Assembly (NCBI GenBank): GCA_030762895.1
Contig: CM061063.1
Span: 218,218,103 to 218,282,102, forward strand
From: Sophora flavescens
Taxonomy: Eukaryota; Streptophyta; Magnoliopsida; Fabales; Fabaceae
Direction of reading: 5' to 3'
DNA length: 64,000 bases
The position numbers and the translations under genes were made by a program. The notes below the pieces were generated by a model that made no database searches, was not told the DNA's origin, and worked only from the letters and a program-made list of their open reading frames with translations. This document shows, piece by piece, positions 1 to 11,947 of the stretch; within the stretch, counting starts at the first letter, position 1; each line of letters starts with the position of its first letter.

Positions 1-2468
1 AAATCCAAAACCACTTTTATCCAGAATCAAAACCCTTTTTCTAAAACCAAATCATTTTGGAAGTAATATTGTCTCATAGGTATATTGATACCAAATCCTT
101 CAAAACAGTATTTCAATTCCGTAAAATTATTGAAAGACGATTTCCCCCTTTTTACTTGATTTAGGGCCAAACCCCCTAAACTTTCAAGATAAGCTTCCTT
201 TACTCAAAATCATCAATTATCTAGGTTCTAATACTCATTTTAAGGCATTAAAATACCAAATTAAGGTCTTGAATAACATTTCACTCAAAAGTCTTAAAAC
301 TTGACCGAAAGCTTCTAAGTTTGAAAATTGGGAAATTCCTTTCCATAAACTCTTTGATTCTAAAGGTTAATAATTCATTTTGGAATCTTAGGATACTTAG
401 TTAAGTGTCAAAAACAGTTTCCAACTCCCAAAAATAGTGTTGGTCGAATTATTTACCTTTGGTCCATTTTACCATTTTAAACTCTTCAAAAATTCAATAT
501 CATTACCTCTTGAAACATGATATAAAGTTATATCAAATCATCACAATAATCAAGTTATAACCAATAACCAATTATTAAATCCTCACTTTTGATCCAATGA
601 TCAAAGTGATGGTTTTCAACGTGCTAGAACTCATTTTCCAACCAATCAATCACACCAGTTAAACATAAATCCAACAACAATTAACCACTGCAATAATGTC
701 CTCATAAGGGACTAAATAAACAAAGTGGATAATCCTTGATTTAGGATTTTCCGGCAACCAGATAAATAAAGCATCTTCACATCCACCAATATGGTGTGAT
801 GTGGTTCACTCCCGCCTTACCTCTTGTAGACAAGGGGAGATCATTTGCTTGGTTTTCAACAGTCAGATTCCCTCAGATCGAAGCTGTACAAAACTAAGCT
901 CCAACTAATAACCCGACTGGGCGCTCCAGTTTCCTCTGACACCTTGCGACAGGTGTAGACAACTCCTGACAACTCCCGAACAATATAAAACCTGCTTCCC
1001 CAAGCAAACACAACCACGACAACATCCCGGAGAGGGAGTCAAAACATTTTCAACAATAAGACAAATCAGACAAATAGGTACCCATCATCAACAACTCACT
1101 TTAAGTTGATTTAAACACTAAATTTTACAAAATAGAACCAATTTCGATAAAAATAAGTTTTGGTAAAATTAAGATTCATCATCAAAATTGGGGAAAATAG
1201 ATTTGACATTAGAAATGCGAAATCAGTATGTCAAAACATCAATTAACATTCCCAATTTCATGGAAACATAGTTAATTTCACAAAAACATAACCAATTTCA
1301 AATAAAATCAGATTGGGACTTTAGGGTTCATATCATAATTTGGGGAAAAACCAATCTACTTAAAAAAATCGTGAAATTGATTTAGGCAAACACTAATTCA
1401 CAATCCCAATTGCATAAAACAAGGTTCAATTTCAAAATCCAAAAGAGAATTCAAAAGCTAGGGTTAGGGTTTCAAAATCAATTTGGGGTTTTTCTGAATC
1501 TGAACAAAATAGATGAGGTTTCACTCACCGAAGGAGGAAGGAAGAGAAGTGGTGGCTGCTGGGACCTCCGGTGCGACGGCGACTCCGGTGAGGACAACAA
1601 CCAAACGGAAGCCAAACAGACCACACATGGGGCAGCTTAGTACGCAGTCGGTTCCTCCCTACCAATGCGTCCAGAAGACGATGAGGTGTAGGAGACACTC
1701 GCGGCTGGACAACGACACAGCGGTGACAGCCCCTGCGATCGTCGTTTCCCCTCACTTTATGCGCTAAACGACGGTGACATAGAGGTCAAAGGGTGGTCGG
1801 ACGTTGCTCAGGCGGCGGCTGGTCGACACTGTGAGCTAGGGTGGAGGATGAAGAAGATGAAGTGAGGAGGAAGAAGAAGAGAGAAAAAAAGAAAGAAAGC
1901 AAGAAGTGGGGGATGGGGTCGTGTGTACTGGGCAGAGAGGAGAGGAACTTTTATGTTCTTTTTGTGTTTTTTTTTCATTTACTTAGTAATAGGTAAATTG
2001 TGTGGTTAAGATAGAGTTTAGAAAAAGAATAATAATATTGATCACTGGATCTAAAAATAATGAATGACAAATATATACTTTCAAAATTCAAAATAGAGTA
2101 AAGATTAACGATTGAACTGGTCAACCAAGAAAATTAGTGATCCAAAAATTAATCTCTAGTTAACACTAAACTAATTTATTTTCAAATCTAAAATTAATTA
2201 GAGTAACATATGAAAATAAATTCCTTTGAATCATATTATTTAAAACACGTTTCTAGACAAATAATAATAGAGACAATAACGTAATATTATTGTCTAGCAA
2301 GTGTTTATACACTACAGTAACACATTGCTAACAGTGAATAAAATAATTTAAACGAGTAAATAAAATTACTCAAACTAAACAACATAAAAATGAACAAAAA
2401 TAAACATCCAGATAATTAATTATTCCAATAAAATAATTAAACATATACGAAAAAACTGGGATGTTACA
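1..2468 (-). mobile_element. 3' LTR of a Tekay-like Ty3/gypsy element (element A), cut by the window edge
   Basis: Read on the minus strand the LTR begins TGTAACATCCC at 2468 and runs down past position 1. Just outside it lies a purine-rich block containing the rc of GGAATTTCGTCCCCGAAAT, the usual polypurine-tract context of plant chromoviruses. The middle part (about 1530-1920) is GC-rich and resembles the same zone in the LTRs at 50363-53770 and 57221-61118. A splice-donor-like GTAAGG (minus) sits at 815-820. The open frames in 1410-1767 fall in this GC-rich LTR zone and I do not regard them as genes. Family assignment rests on layout and on the shared terminal sequence, not on a coding match. 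Confidence 0.75.
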
Positions 2469-3650
2469 ACACTACCCCACTAAAAGGAATTTCGTCCCCG
2501 AAATTCTCTCATCTAAAGAAAACAAACGTGGACACCGTGCTTCTATCTCGTGTATCGGATGTGCAACATCCTCATCGCTCAACACATGACATGATGTACC
2601 TCATAGATTAAGCTCTCTTTCAAACTTATACTGTATTTGTGGTAGGACACGAGAAAACACTCAAGGTAAAACCTCTTTAAATTTCTGAAACTCAAATTAC
2701 ATTCAGATAGTTTGAATGTCAAGCTGAATAAAGTATATAGATATAGGATAAATCCTGACATGTAAGTGATACGAAACTCCGACTCTATATCCGGTGGCGA
2801 TTCTAACACACCAGTGATGAGATAAAAACTTAAATTTGAACATGAAGTTTTCGGAAAAAGAGGAATAAATCCTTCTGTTCCACTCTCACGAGAGAGAACA
2901 AAGTAAAATGAAGAGAAGACAAATGGTATTCAATATGAAAAACTGGTCTTTAATAGGTTCCTAAATGTAAAAATACGTTGTACACCCACATATTTACAAA
3001 CGTGACTCTAATAAAGTTCATCCTTCCACGAGAACTTCCTTCGAAAGACAAATATGAAAATAATAAATTTTTTTCTTCTCAAGAGTCTAGAATGCAAGTG
3101 GAAAATACTCTTGGTCTTTAAAAATGCATCCTTAAAAATTTTGTGAGTTCCCTCACTCGAGGTAACTCCGGTTCACTTGGCACAAAAGATGAAATAAATT
3201 TCCAGAGTTTTCATCCCCAACGGAATTTTATGACTTTTTCCTGTGAAGGCTAACAAGATATTATCTGAAAGATATTACTCCCTTTCTCAGTTGTATTCAT
3301 TTGTGGAAAAGGCAAATGATCAAGTTCACAAAAATTAGTTCTCCACAACAACGGAGAATTCAAACAGATTTAACCCACAAGGGTTGGTTAACCAACGATT
3401 GTAAAAAGTCATTATATCAATGATGACAGAAGAATACAAATCTTGATTGGCTCACACAAAACATAAACCATTGGAGATGAACAGTGAAATCAAATCAACT
3501 CGAATCAAGATGGAAACAAAGAAATAATCAATAAAGAAAAGTGATAAGAATATCTCACACATTCATAGGGAATTTAGAATGACTCGTGTTCGAACCAAAC
3601 ATTATAGTCGAAAGTTTACTCTCTATGGTACATTTTCCCACGGGTTGATC

Positions 3651-3850
3651 ACACCTACTTGTTGTATGCCCCGATTCTCCATATCGAGAACAGGCAAGAC
3701 CTCTGAGGATGTAGTGACTTCTTTTGTGATCACTCCCACAGTCATGCAATGTAATGTTGTAGTCACGAGTTGACTCACTCTACCAATTCTTTTAGAAAGT
3801 CACTGCTTGCAAACTTTCACAGTGTGATCCGGCTTTCCATATTGGAAACA
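3651..3850 (-). pseudogene. Relic of retroviral-type gag with two zinc knuckles
   Basis: Two CCHC-like boxes can be read on the minus strand in different frames: CFQYGKPDHTVKVC at 3809-3850 and CSRYGESGHTTSRC at 3651-3692. Both keep the first Cys, the Gly, the His and the last Cys of the C-x2-C-x4-H-x4-C knuckle that binds RNA in gag nucleocapsid. In both the second Cys has become Tyr, a change that one G-to-A transition would produce. Frames are broken around them, so no gag protein can be made. The spacing fits gag followed by lost protease and pol. Confidence 0.6.
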
Positions 3851-4464
3851 AATGATCTCCTTATCGTTGCAGTTTCTAGTTTCATATCATTTTCCACATC
3901 TCAGACAGCTTTAAAAGTACACTGACGTCACTAGTTTCCTTGTCACTCTTTTTTTGAGTTCACTCTCGTTATGATTGTTTCCTTAGCGGCTTTATACGCG
4001 ATAGCTGATGGAACTCAAAACAACTAACATATTCTAACAAACATTTCGTCTTAGCGTAGTCGCAAATCTACATTCTCCGATACGCCCCAAACTTTGCAAG
4101 AAAAGAACTCGTTCAGAAGATTACCTTGAAAACTTCCTTAGCAACGGTTCTATTCTCCGTTTCAACCAAAAAGGCAGTCAAACCTTACAAAGGTTAAGGA
4201 TGACAAACTTAAAGCAAAACTAGGCATCATAATTCTATCCACTATTATTCCTCCTTTGAAAAAATAATGAAGAGAATAGCAAACATCATTGTCTCCCTTC
4301 AGAACAACGTGACTAAAACATAAACACAAACAAAGATAGACCAAGGTCGTCATCCTTTCAAACATTGGTCTTCACGAAACCAAGAACACATAACAACACA
4401 AAATAATAAGAGAAAACATAACACAAATGACGACAGACCTATACCCCAAGCCCAAGAGACTTGG

Positions 4465-4479
4465 CCATCTCTGATACCA
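4465..4479 (-). other. Primer-binding site of element A (tRNA-Met type)
   Basis: The minus strand reads TGGTATCAGAGATGG five bases inside the LTR end TGTTACA. It matches the initiator tRNA-Met primer site (TGGTATCAGAGC) used by many plant Ty3/gypsy and copia elements; the same site follows the LTR at 61118. It fixes the minus orientation of element A. Confidence 0.8.
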
Positions 4480-4484
4480 CCTAA

Positions 4485-5640
4485 TGTAACATCCTTCTCG
4501 AGCGCTACATTTTCCGTGACATTTTAAGGCCGAAAAGTAGGTTAATTAAATTCCTTTAATATAATGGGGTAATTTCTTTTTCTTTTTCACAAGACATCAA
4601 TATAAATACTTGGAATCAAATGACTGTTCAATAAAATATTCCATAGTCATAATTAAGATTATAACTTCGAAAGTCATTTACATAAACACCCAACCCGACT
4701 CATAACCAGAAAACATAAAAATACACAGACCCAACATAAAGCTATGGAGACGCAGCTCCTAAAATATAAGATACTTGGAGTTGCAACTCCATTAATGATA
4801 ACACTAACTCCTAGACATCCCAATCTGGACAAACTAAAATATAAAAGACCATCCTCTCTCGTACATCGTGAGAAGGATAAACCCAACTGACGAGATCTAA
4901 TGGAAACTCTATTTGAGTCCACTATAAACATCGTCGCGAATGACACTACTAGAGTCACTACAAAAGTAGCTCTCTGACTAAGTCCTTTCCCTTACCAAGG
5001 AGAAAGTCATAGCCTACAAACCAACGACAATCATGCTGTCTCAAGAAAAGGAAGGCCAGGCATGACAAAAAACACAAAGATCATCATCTTGGACCATCTG
5101 AAAGCTGGAAGACGTCCACTAGAAACTCCAACCTATCGTCTGCAAGCTCAAACCTCAATCTCTATGATGAATCAGCCAAGCGATATCTTGAAATCTCAGT
5201 CTTCTCAAAAGAACACAGAAGGCACATAGCCAGCCGACATAGGCAATATAAAATAAGGAGGTGAGATTCCCAAACATCACAGCATATGGCAGATATGAAA
5301 ATAGCATGTCACCACATAGCATATATTCATATCCATGTAAACATATATCTCAGTCAAACAGTCCAGTATATACAAGTAACAGATAACACGTGCACATATA
5401 GTCAATCGTACACAAATCAGTGTGACCATAACCTCATCAAGCATGACTAGACACTGTTATTTCACAGAGACCCGAGAACAGAGGTAACTAATTGAAACTG
5501 CATAGTCCCATTCCTACACAGCCTCAAGGAAGATTTGACCCTAACTCTGGAGCTAAGAGAACATTCGGAAGGAGTGATTAGAGCACATAATGCTACTATA
5601 ATTGATTGTGAAACACTCTCGATAACCTTGACCGGCTAGC
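4485..5640 (-). mobile_element. 5' LTR fragment of element A
   Basis: The LTR 3' end (minus strand) is GGATGTTACA at 4485-4494. The sequence upward to about 5640 is LTR-like, but the far end TGTAACATCCC was not found, so the LTR is truncated; the limit at 5640 is approximate. Non-coding frames within it (for example 4674-4958) show no family resemblance. Confidence 0.55.
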
Positions 5641-5649
5641 ATCTGAATT

Positions 5650-5895
5650 CATGCAGGGAGTGCTTGTATAAGCACCTGCATCTTAGTAGTCATTTCCCTT
5701 TTTTTTAAATATAATAAAATTGATGAAATGTAAGGATATTGGGTTATTGATGGGGTCAATTTAAGAACTTTTAAGAAGTTGCTGGGTTGGAGAGGTGAGG
5801 TGCTTAAGTTATAAAAAATGAAAATGGATGATGTGTAATGGTGGGACCCATTTAAGAACTCCAAAGTGGGGTGCTGGGATGTGGATGCTCTAAGT
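5650..5895. repeat. Possible MITE
   Basis: A 245-bp block ends with gggatgtggatgctctaag, whose reverse complement starts GAGCATCCACATCCC, an end seen in short plant DNA transposons. The left end (gggagtgcttgtataagcac) matches it poorly, so the left side may be truncated. No clear target duplication. Confidence 0.3.
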
Positions 5896-5900
5896 ATCAA

Positions 5901-5922
5901 TTCTATTCTATTCTATTCTATT
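5901..5922. repeat. (TTCTA)n microsatellite
   Basis: Four full copies of the pentanucleotide TTCTA followed by a partial copy, between the MITE-like block and the B3 gene remnant. Confidence 0.9.
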
Positions 5923-6269
5923 AGGTTTCACCTTTTAAGTGGAACCAAAATATCCCACATTTTAACCTCATATCTTGTTTTATTCAACTTATAAAATATG
6001 CCAAACATTGGACTTATGTTTTCTCCTGTTGTGACATGTCTCCTAAATGCTATTTAAATATCAAATGAAAGTCTTGGAGCATATTTGTTTAAGATTTCCA
6101 ACCATAAAATCACATTAGCCAAAAACTCCTCTCATATAGCTTTTGAAAAAAGTGTCTTGGGACATGTATTTCTTGCTTTTGCAGTCAAAAGAAATCTCAA
6201 CTAAACAAGCTCTTAGAAGCTCATAAAGAATTTAGCTTCTCTCTCGTATAACTAGTTTTCTTCTTTTAG

Positions 6270-6770
6270 GCAAGCTGAAGAATCCAAGTGAAGAGAAGAG
6301 GACCATTGACCTGCATACTGAAAGGCCATCTTTTAGCAATTGTGGAGCTCAAGATGCTGCAGACCATACTTTCTTCACCGTGATAATAAAATCACAGCAC
6401 CTTAAAAAGGCAAACGTAGTATGTTTTCTCAGAATAAACAATCATATAATCTACTTATCCAATCTCATGAATTAAACACTAAGTCGGGTGAAAGATTTAT
6501 TACATGCAGTACCAGCCAAGGAGCTTCTAGAAGAGCTACATCAAACGCGACAGATAAAATGTTCTGCTGCTAGTTGGGGAAAGATCATGGAGGGTTACTT
6601 TGCTCCATTACCAAAAACAATCACAAACTCACCTTTCTGTAGGATGGCTAGAATTTGCAAGAGAGAATAATTTGGACGTAGGAGATGCTTGTTTGTTCGA
6701 GCTGCTACACAGTAGTGATGACATCGTGATGAAGGTTTCCATTTCTAAGCACTCCTCTGTTAAGCCATAA
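6270..6770 (+). pseudogene. 3' end of a B3-domain (REM-type) transcription factor gene, 5' part missing
   Basis: Three blocks read as consecutive pieces of one plant B3 DNA-binding domain. Block 1 (6270-6418), after a good acceptor (ttcttttag) and before a GTATGT donor, encodes a linker and the first strand (DHTFFTVIIKSQHLKKANV). Block 2 (from about 6509) reads VPAKELLEELHQTRQIKCSA. Block 3 (6643-6770) follows an acceptor (tttctgtag) and reads GWLEFARENNLDVGDACLFE, the signature end of REM B3 domains, then a tail ending SSVKP and stop TAA at 6768. I cannot find a clean acceptor joining blocks 1 and 2 in frame, and no upstream exons lie before the MITE and LTR material. REM proteins act in the nucleus as DNA-binding factors. 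The piece may be a decayed copy or the tail of a gene disrupted by the repeats upstream. Confidence 0.7.
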
Positions 6771-7107
6771 GTGGGCAGTAATCTAATGCAGTTCAGTTTT
6801 ACGATGTACTTTGTGAGCGTTAAGTAACTTTGTTGGACATGGTAACCATAGTGGTTTTATGTTGAATCACCACAAGCTACTTCTTTCCCAGGATTACAAA
6901 GAAGACTATTGTATCAACTAAATCTTGTGAAATAAAGATAGGCACAAATAGAAATTATGCCTAGATTCTACCTGGTTCAAAAGGTGCTTATCACATACAT
7001 ACACAGATTCTAAACCTGGAAGACTTCAATACATTTTTCTCATGACCCCTGATAAAAAACATTTAATATTCCTCTTTCCATCCCTTCTCCCAAATACTGA
7101 ATCCATA
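6771..7107. other. Intergenic, downstream of B3 remnant
   Basis: AT-rich sequence that would include any 3' UTR of the B3 remnant. I see no gene or clear repeat. Confidence 0.5.
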
Positions 7108-7402
7108 AGGGTGTATTTGGTTCAAAGGAGGGGAGGGATTTTAACTAGCTATTGTGTTTGGTTGAGAGGAGGGGAGGGGAAATAACATTATTCATGTTTG
7201 GTTCACAAGTGGAGGGGAAGGGAGGAATTTTAAAACAAATTTACTTTTGCACCCTTATAATTATTTATTTAAAAAAACAAGTGAGAATGTTTTGGTCAAT
7301 ATATGCAAAATGTTTTAAAATCCCCCCCCCTAAATACTAGAGAGGAGCCAAAATTAAGTGGGGAGGGATTTTACTCCCCTCCCCTCCAACAAAACATTAC
7401 CT
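7108..7402. repeat. G-rich MITE-like element
   Basis: The left end (gggtgtatttggttcaaagg, then aggggaggg) and the reverse complement of the right end (TAGGTAATGTTTTGTTGGAG, then GGGAGGGG) form an imperfect terminal inverted repeat. The block TTTGGTT plus GGAGGGGAGGG repeats three times at the left side. This looks like a small non-autonomous DNA transposon, possibly hAT-like, but I could not fix a target duplication. The G-runs could form G-quadruplexes. Confidence 0.45.
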
Positions 7403-8466
7403 AAGTGTAGTAAAACCCACGGATGACTTACTATATTACCTAGGTTGTTAGTTATAGAGAGAATGTATGGGTGTGCATGATTGTTGAAAGGGGGACATAG
7501 CATGAGAGGGAATGTAAATGTGTAATCTGTTACTTTGGCATTTGCTTAGGCCTGAGAAGATTAATCTTCCAGGAGGGAGAGCATTGCTCCAGCACCTATA
7601 TTAACCTTTTTCAGTATATCTCAATAATACAATCCTTGTTTCCTATCAAGAAACCTTGAGAAAAAATTGGGCTTGTCTGCATAATCTTTTAACACTGCAA
7701 TTGCACACAAGTTCATCAATTTCAAAGCTTTTTCATTGTTGGGTTTCTTAAACTCGTGAATCACATAAAACGTGCTAAGATCATGACCATTGCTTGACAC
7801 AAATTGAGAAATAGTATGATGTTCTCAGGTTAAAAGGATGTGAGACATACATGTAATTTCTCCTTGCCACTAGCCACACAAAGGTATCAAGCACTTTTCC
7901 TTTTCTGCCTTCTGAAGTGTCAATAATCAAACAACTGCCATTAAACTATTAAGCTCAAACCAATAAAATCAACAAAATAAAAAAACCCCATCTGAAAACG
8001 TAGATAAACAAAAAGAAAATGGTAAACAATGAGATATGCTAGATCAAATATCCAACAATGACAATTGTGAATAAGATTCTCAAGCACCCTACCTCAAAGC
8101 CGGCATGATAAAATATAAAATGACTGGTTCAAATGCAAAATTGATTCTTTTTAAACAAAGAATAAGACAGAGTATGTTGCTATATTCCAGACTATTCAAA
8201 ATCATTCAATAAACCTAATTCTAAAAGAACTGGTAAAAACCCAGAAACCCAAAGAAGCCAAGGAATTAAGTATACCTCTAAAGAAAAACTGAACACTTAT
8301 TTACAAAAATAATCGTGGTTGTCATACATAAAATATGGACATAGGAAAATCCTGTTATCATTTTCCACAAATCCATAGTTCTCTATAAGATAGATAAAGT
8401 ATGGGCTTTTTTATCAAAGTGGGTTCCTTTTAGAAACTATTTACTAATTTAGGGTTGTTCTGAAAC
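7403..8466. other. Intergenic region, possible short copia LTR relic
   Basis: No ORF of interest. A stretch from TGTTAGTTATAGAGAG (about 7446) to about 7650 resembles a short solo copia LTR, but flanking bases do not form a target duplication. The remainder is AT-rich with nothing recognisable. Confidence 0.35.
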
Positions 8467-9965
8467 TATTTACCAATGGGGGGTCCTTTTGGACACGTGG
8501 CATATTTTATTTTTTTTCACTCTGACGGGTCAAAGGCGCCAGTCATACTGGCGCCTTCCAGAGTCAAAGGCGCCAGTCAGACTGGCGTCTACCAGTATTA
8601 AAAAAACAGACAATTGATAGCAATAATAAGAGGCATAAAAAAATGATAGCAATAACAATTTACACCAATAAATATTCATCAATTATTACAGTAGTAAAAA
8701 AAAAATTACCTTGTAATAACATTAATGTCATCGTTAGTCCCTATACTTATAGTATATTTTTTTTTTAGCAGTGTTCCTTCTAAATTGCAGGTAACTTTCT
8801 TTTAATTCTTACAAGGTATATTTTTTTTTACTACTGTAATAATTGATTAATATTTATTGTTGTAAATTGTTATTGCTATTATTTTTTTATGCCTCTTGTG
8901 ATATTATTTGCTACTTGTTATTATTGGATTTTTTTTATTGCTTCTTGTTGTTTTAAATAAATACTTTATCATTAATGTCATCGTTACTCCCTATACTTAT
9001 AGTATAATTTTTTTTGTAGCAGTGTTCCTTCTAAATTACAGGTAACTTTCTTTTAATTCTTATAAGGTATTTTTTTTACTACTGTAATAATTGATTAATA
9101 TTTATTGGTGTAAATTGTTATTGCTATTATTTTTTTATGACTCTTGTGATATTATTTTTTTATTTGCTACTATTTAACAGAAGGAACACTGCTACAAAAA
9201 AAAATACTATAACTATATGGAGTAACGTTGACATTAATGATAAAGTATCTATTTAAAACAACAAGAGGCAATAAAAAAAAATCCCTAATAACAAGTACCA
9301 AATAATATCACAAGAGGCATAAAAAAATAATAGCAATAACAATTTACACCAATAAATATTAATCAATTATTACAGTAGTAAAAAAAAATTTTACCTTGTA
9401 AGAATTAAAAGAAAGTTGCCTGCAATTCAGAATGAACACTACTACAAAAAAATTATACTATAAGTATATGGAGTAACGATGACATTAATGATAAAGTATC
9501 TATTTAAAATAACAAGAGGCAATAAAAAAATCCCCTAATAACAAGTAGCAAATAATATCACAAGAGGCATAAAAAAATAATAGCAATAACAATTTACACC
9601 AATAAATATTAATCAATTATTACAGTAGTAAAAAAAAATTTACCTTGTAAGAATTAAAAGAAAGTTACCTGCAATTTAGAAGGAACACTGCTACAAAAAA
9701 AATTATACTATAAGTATAGGGAGTAACGATGACATTAATACTATTACACGGTAAAAAAAAATTTTACTACTATAATAATTGATGAATATTTATTGGTGTA
9801 AATTGTTATTGCTATTATTTTTTTATGCCTCTTATTATTGCTATCAATTGTCTTTTGTTTTTTTTTAATACTGGTAGGCCCCAGTCTGACTGGCACCTTT
9901 GACCCGTCATAGTGAAAAAAATAAAATATGCCACGTGTCCAAAAGGACCCCCATTAGTAAATAGT
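8467..9965. mobile_element. Foldback-type element: nested inverted repeat of about 1.5 kb
   Basis: The outer arms are inverted copies: the left arm carries ggtccttttggacacgtggc, a TGACGGGTCAAAGG box and the palindrome ggcgccagtcatactggcgc; the right arm (to about 9965) carries the complement ending gccacgtgtccaaaaggacc. Between them a 250-260 bp AT-rich unit occurs five times, two forward (attaatgtca at 8721 and 8981) and three reversed (about 9231, 9481 and 9731). The turn-over point is near 9180. No protein is encoded. The structure is that of a foldback transposon or a long hairpin. Confidence 0.65.
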
Positions 9966-10643
9966 AAGTACCACACCTAGTGGCATAAATCTCTTGGCTG
10001 GTGTTGTGTGGAGCTACCTATTCTGTGGATGTAGATATGATAAGATTTAAGAAAATTTATAAGGATCTTATAGAAGCCAAGAACTAATGACACACTTTAG
10101 AAAATAAACCCAATAAAAACAAAAAAATATTTCCAAAAGATATACTAATAAACTAAAATTTTCACAAAGGATCAGCTATAATGGCAAATCGACATCCACA
10201 ATACCAGAGTTTGATGTGCTTTACATAATTATATGTTTAGAGAAGCTATGCCAGTGTATTCCTAATTTCACTCCTGAAAATATTTTATTTTCAATTTTCA
10301 CCCATGCATACAGAATCACACTTTTGTTTTGATGTAATGGACAACAGTATCAGAATACGGTTATTTTACCCCAAACTAATTAATACTATACATTATGACG
10401 AAAATAGTATGACTTTATTCACATAATATGATAATACAAAAACTTCTTCCTCTAGCCCAAGAATACCTTCCAACCAGAACAAGTGAATTTTGAAGTCTCC
10501 TTACTAATCCACAAAAGAATCTCATTCTAATTTCTCCATTCTTCTTATAACTGATGAAAGGCATAAAAATGATACATTTAAGTAGTTACATATGTGTGAC
10601 TTCACAAACTGGTAGTTTAGCTTGAAAAAACAGTCGAAGAAGT
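9966..10643. other. Intergenic
   Basis: AT-rich, no gene or repeat that I can support. Confidence 0.5.
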
Positions 10644-10652
10644 AATTTTATT

Positions 10653-11435
10653 GGCTAAATTAGTGTTTTGGTCCCTTATCTTTATTTTAGGTTTCATTTT
10701 GGTCCCTTATCTTTTTTTTTGTTCCGTTTTGGTCCCTTCTCTTTCAACCGTTGGCCTATTTTTGTCCCTTCCGTCAATTTTGCACTAATGCCGTTAGGTT
10801 TCCGCTGCCACTCGCCGGAAACCGTCGTAGACTCGCCAGAAACCGCTGTAGACTCGGCGGAATCTGGGTTTTACCATTTCTCTTTCTCTCTCCTTCCTTC
10901 TCTTCTCTCCTTCCTCTTTCCTTCTCTCCTTCCTTCTCTTCCTCTCCCATTCCCTCTCTTCTTCCTAGTATTTGACAATGACAATGCCAGAGACGGGGGA
11001 TGGCAGTGATGCGGCTGAAGATGGGGCGGCCGGGGTGTGTACTACCCGAGTCGGAGGTCGTGTAAGTCGGGGTTCTGTGCAGCGGCACGAGCTCGCGGCG
11101 GGTCCAAGTTGGCGGAGACCGTACGGCTGAGAAAGGCGACGAGCACAGTGAGGGAGGTGGAGATTTTTCCAATAATGTGTGTACTTGGCATGATTCAGAA
11201 GAAGGAAGGAGAAAGGGAGAGAAAATGGGGTTTCTCTCTCTAAACCCAGTTTCTGGCGGCGACGGCGGTTTCCAGCGACTGGCGGCTGATACCTAATGTC
11301 GTCAGTGCAAAACTGACGGAAGGGACTAAAATAGGCTAACGGTGTAAAGATAGGGGACCAAAACGAAACAAAAAAAGATAAGGGACCAAAATGAAACCTA
11401 AAATAAAGATAAGAGACCAAAACACTAATTTAGCC
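10653..11435. mobile_element. Mutator-like element (MULE), 783 bp, 9-bp TSD
   Basis: The ends are inverted: GGCTAAATTAGTGTTTTGGT at the left and its near-exact complement ending CTAATTTAGCC at the right; the terminal inverted repeats extend about 150 bp through alternating gtccctt boxes. The identical nonamer aattttatt flanks both ends (10644-10652 and 11436-11444), the target-duplication length of Mutator transposons. No transposase is present, so it is non-autonomous. The interior (about 10790-11290) is strikingly GC-rich against its surroundings and could be captured gene sequence (Pack-MULE style), but I recognise no protein in any frame. Confidence 0.85.
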
Positions 11436-11444
11436 AATTTTATT

Positions 11445-11866
11445 AGAGTAATTATATGACCTTTGAGAAGCGAGGGTCCTTTACAATAAGCTTGTGTTCC
11501 TTCCACTTTCTAATAAACAGTCCCACACTGCAAATAGAAGAAAATTATTAATTTCATGGGATACAATAAAAAGAAAGGAAGTACTGCATAAACTATACAA
11601 TAACAATTTTTTATTCACAAGACAAGCTTTATTATAAACTAAAATTCCTGGAAACACAAATTGTGTGACAATATAGAGGAATACAATCATGCTATGCACA
11701 AATCTAGCGAATGAACATTATAAATCAGTTACGGTATTGTCAAAAGAGTCAAAGAAAGGACATACTAGACCAGTCATGTCTTCAAGGAGTAGCTAAAGAC
11801 CACCAAACCAGCTATGAGAAAAGCACCCGAGGCTCTACTGCAACTGCCGCTGATTAGCATACCCGT
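11445..11866. other. Region downstream of the PPR gene
   Basis: Would hold the 3' UTR of the minus-strand PPR gene. No ORF or repeat is recognisable. Confidence 0.5.
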
Positions 11867-11947
11867 TCAGAAGTGCCAACCATTAGCACGCCAATATTTT
11901 CTTGCGTTTTCAAGGGAACAGGCATGTTTAATCATTAAAAACAATCT
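11867..11947 (-). pseudogene. Former C-terminal tail of the PPR protein, now behind an in-frame stop
   Basis: Directly after the TAA, in the same frame, 26 codons read through to TGA at 11867-11869 and contain SLENARKYWRANGWHF. This tail is common at the C-terminus of plant P-class PPR proteins, where RLFLKIK and NARKYWR-like strings follow the last repeat. The stop replaces the residue just before RLFL. A Tyr codon changed by one base to TAA would explain it. C-to-U RNA editing could not remove a TAA. Confidence 0.8.

Larger units (their letters stand above)
2469..4484 (-). mobile_element. Short internal region of element A (non-autonomous, degenerate)
   Basis: About 2.0 kb lies between the primer site at 4465-4479 and the 3' LTR. 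No long ORF survives. The segment at about 2860-3350 is recognisably similar to 55200-55430 (element D, same strand): both hold a run reading like acgtgactctaataaagttc and acatgactctactaaagttc. Zinc-knuckle relics at 3651-3850 mark the gag end. Protease, reverse transcriptase, RNase H and integrase are not readable, so the element must have depended on proteins made elsewhere. Confidence 0.65.

Noticed and set aside
7445..7650. Solo copia LTR
   Set aside because: LTR-like ends can be proposed, but the 5-bp flanks do not match; left as a note in the intergenic entry.
10774..11420. Minus-strand frames of 132 and 151 codons in the MULE
   Set aside because: They overlap each other and run into the terminal inverted repeats; composition is biased and no family is recognised.
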